Assembly: GCA_030837265.1 (NCBI GenBank)
Contig: JAUPKV010000102.1
Span: 1 to 14,785 of the forward strand
From: Methanobacteriota archaeon
GTDB taxonomy: Archaea > Halobacteriota > Methanosarcinia > Methanosarcinales > Methanosarcinaceae
DNA: 14,785 bases
Reading direction: 5' to 3'
This document shows, piece by piece, positions 13,269 through 14,785 of this stretch. The notes beneath the pieces are model-generated. The model did not search any database. It was not told where the DNA came from and saw nothing but the letters and a program-made list of their open reading frames with translations. The translations under genes and the position numbers were made by a program. Positions within the stretch are counted from its first letter, which is position 1. Each line of letters begins with the position of its first letter.

Positions 13269-14785
13269 TCAGATGAAAGCAGGCCCGAATATTCGAATCA
13301 GAATACCAACAACAAGTGCCAGGATCGCAGTGAAAATAACTATCGAGACCGTATCTTTCATTCCAAGCTCGTGCTTCAGTACAGCAATCGTTGCAATGCA
13401 TGGCATATAAATGGTTGTGATTACTGCAAACTGGTACATCTGGACAGGTGTCATTACGGCTGCAAAGTTGGCTGTGCCTGCAAGAACTGCCAGGATCTGG
13501 AGAGCCATTTCTTTTCGGAGAATCCCAAACACAAGAGCTGTTGCAGCAAATGCAGGAAGGCCCAGAATGCCAACAGATATAGGTTCTACAAAATTCTGGA
13601 AGATCGAAAGCAGGCCCAATGAATCAACAATCCCGAGAAACGCACTTCCTAGCAGCAGAAGTGGAAAAGCAATAAATACAAACTCCCTACTTTTCATCCA
13701 GGTTTTCATGAGGGTAGATTTGAGTTCCGGCTTTCTGAGGGGGGTCATTTCCATTATAAAACCGCTTCTCTGACCTGGAAGACTTTTTCCGAGGACCCAG
13801 CCCATGGAGGCAATGATAAAGATCTCCAATATGTAAATTGAAACCGCCGGCCAGAAGCCAACAAAAGTCCCCACAAGCCCCAGGATGATAACTGTCCTGG
13901 CCGAACAAGGAATAAGAGATATAAGAAGGGAAGCTATCCGCTTTTCCCGCCGTGTTCCAAGAGCATGTACTGCCATAATTGCTGGGACATTACAGCCAAA
14001 ACCAAGGACAAGAGGGATCACAGCTCTCCCGTGAAGTCCAAGTTTATGAGTTAGGTTGTCCAGGAGAAAAGCCGCTCTGGTCAAATAGCCCGAATCTTCG
14101 AATATTGAAAGGATTGCATAGAATACTGCAATGTAAGGGATTGCTATTGCAAATCCGGCTTCCACTCCCCTGAGAGAATACAGGATGACGTTTCTTGGAA
14201 GGGGGGACATGCCTGCAGTTATATTCTCTATAGGCAGTAGTATATGGGGCTCAAACAAGTCGTTTACAATCCAGTTCTCAAGGAAGCCCCCTACTCGGAA
14301 AACAAGGAGAAAAGTTAGAAGCAGGGCAGATATAAGTACAAAAATCCCGAAATATGGTGAGGTGAGCACTGAATCTATCCTTTCCCTTATACTCTTTTCG
14401 GGCTCAAACCTCGTGACCACGCTGTCTACGATATATCCGGCTTCCCCATACAGGTCTCTTGCAATTGTATCCGGTACTGAAATTCCATGTTCCAGCTCAA
14501 GATTCTGCCTTAGCTTCCTGGCTGAAGAGAGGACAGCATGAGCCTCAGGCGGCATACAGCACAGCTCTACAAACTCTGCATCATTCAAAAGCGCTGCAGT
14601 CTTTACGCCTGGTAAAAGTTGTGGGAATGAATGGTCCATCTTGGATAAAGCTTCCTGAATCCAATGGCTGTATTCTATTCGGTGGTGTTTCTGGGTTTTT
14701 TCCTTCTCTGCAAGGGCTACGAGTACTACCTCATCGAGCCCGACTCCCCAGATTGCAACCGTTGGGACTACAGGCAGACCGAGCA
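13269..14785 (-). CDS. feoB: Ferrous iron transporter FeoB, C-terminal part (5' end beyond the window)
   Basis: FeoB is the inner-membrane Fe(II) uptake protein, with an N-terminal GTPase domain joined to a membrane region. The frame has no stop from 14785 to the TGA at 13269, so 504 residues are seen and the gene continues past the right edge; the ATG at 14639 is internal. The first visible residues, LGLPVVPTVAIWGVGLDEV, are the end of the GTPase domain, including its last nucleotide-binding loop. A helical linker follows. The membrane part has the two Gate domains: GFGCNVPAI (about 13977-14003) with PCSAR (13896-13910), and FGILRKEMAL (about 13500-13530). Near the end, IYMPCIATIAVLKHELG fits the FeoB consensus for the last helices. 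The membrane segments look intact. No feoA is visible downstream; it may lie upstream, outside the window. Confidence 0.93.
   Translation of the reverse strand, partial: LGLPVVPTVAIWGVGLDEVVLVALAEKEKTQKHHRIEYSHWIQEALSKMDHSFPQLLPGVKTAALLNDAEFVELCCMPPEAHAVLSSARKLRQNLELEHGISVPDTIARDLYGEAGYIVDSVVTRFEPEKSIRERIDSVLTSPYFGIFVLISALLLTFLLVFRVGGFLENWIVNDLFEPHILLPIENITAGMSPLPRNVILYSLRGVEAGFAIAIPYIAVFYAILSIFEDSGYLTRAAFLLDNLTHKLGLHGRAVIPLVLGFGCNVPAIMAVHALGTRREKRIASLLISLIPCSARTVIILGLVGTFVGFWPAVSIYILEIFIIASMGWVLGKSLPGQRSGFIMEMTPLRKPELKSTLMKTWMKSREFVFIAFPLLLLGSAFLGIVDSLGLLSIFQNFVEPISVGILGLPAFAATALVFGILRKEMALQILAVLAGTANFAAVMTPVQMYQFAVITTIYMPCIATIAVLKHELGMKDTVSIVIFTAILALVVGILIRIFGPAFI

Noticed and set aside
14639..14785. 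ATG at 14639 as the start of a short FeoB without GTPase domain
   Set aside because: The frame stays open to the window edge and the 48 upstream residues match the end of the FeoB GTPase domain, so this is a full-type FeoB cut by the window, not a truncated gene.

Overview
The window looks like a chromosomal segment of a methanogenic archaeon of the genus Methanosarcina or a close relative. The main evidence is an archaeal TATA-binding protein with the two-repeat saddle, archaeal-type promoters (TATA boxes with U-rich termination), an SMC/ScpA/ScpB condensin operon, an AglJ-type membrane-anchored glycosyltransferase, and AT-rich intergenic DNA with many TATA-like tracts. The genus is judged from the character of the proteins and was not tested by a search. 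I see no tRNA, rRNA, CRISPR array, insertion sequence or phage gene.

Layout. Positions 1-368 are a noncoding leader with a TATA box and a perfect 15-bp palindrome. On the plus strand, 369-2188 is a two-gene DrrAB-type ABC exporter operon (ATPase and ABC-2 permease, ATGA overlap), closed by a strong hairpin at 2202-2225. Everything after that is on the minus strand. In transcription order from the right edge these are: feoB (13269 to beyond the right edge, partial at its 5' end); a 79-residue orphan ORF with its own, probably leaderless, promoter; a 317-residue Methanosarcina-type protein with three exact-period 21-residue repeats and two KCEYIIAE motifs; smc-scpA-scpB; a tbp gene; an AglJ-like glycosyltransferase; and a ThiC-family gene convergent with the ABC operon.

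How the genes relate. smc, scpA and scpB encode the three parts of a prokaryotic condensin and form one transcription unit (smc and scpA overlap by 8 bases; scpB follows closely). ScpB has a roughly 200-residue C-terminal extension beyond its two winged-helix domains. tbp has its own promoter region with several TATA-like elements. The other genes (iron uptake, lipid-linked sugar transfer, pyrimidine or benzimidazole synthesis, export) look like independent units.

Four start codons were moved from the longest open frame to the position supported by a ribosome-binding site or promoter: tbp (ATG 5445), scpB (ATG 6752), smc (GTG 11314) and the small ORF (ATG 13191). The feoB frame has no stop up to the window edge, so the apparent ATG at 14639 is internal.

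I do not see a clearly new multi-gene system. The items most worth a second look are the ScpB extension, the repeat protein upstream of smc, whether the ThiC-family gene makes HMP-P or 5-hydroxybenzimidazole, and the small leaderless ORF with its 14-bp hairpin.
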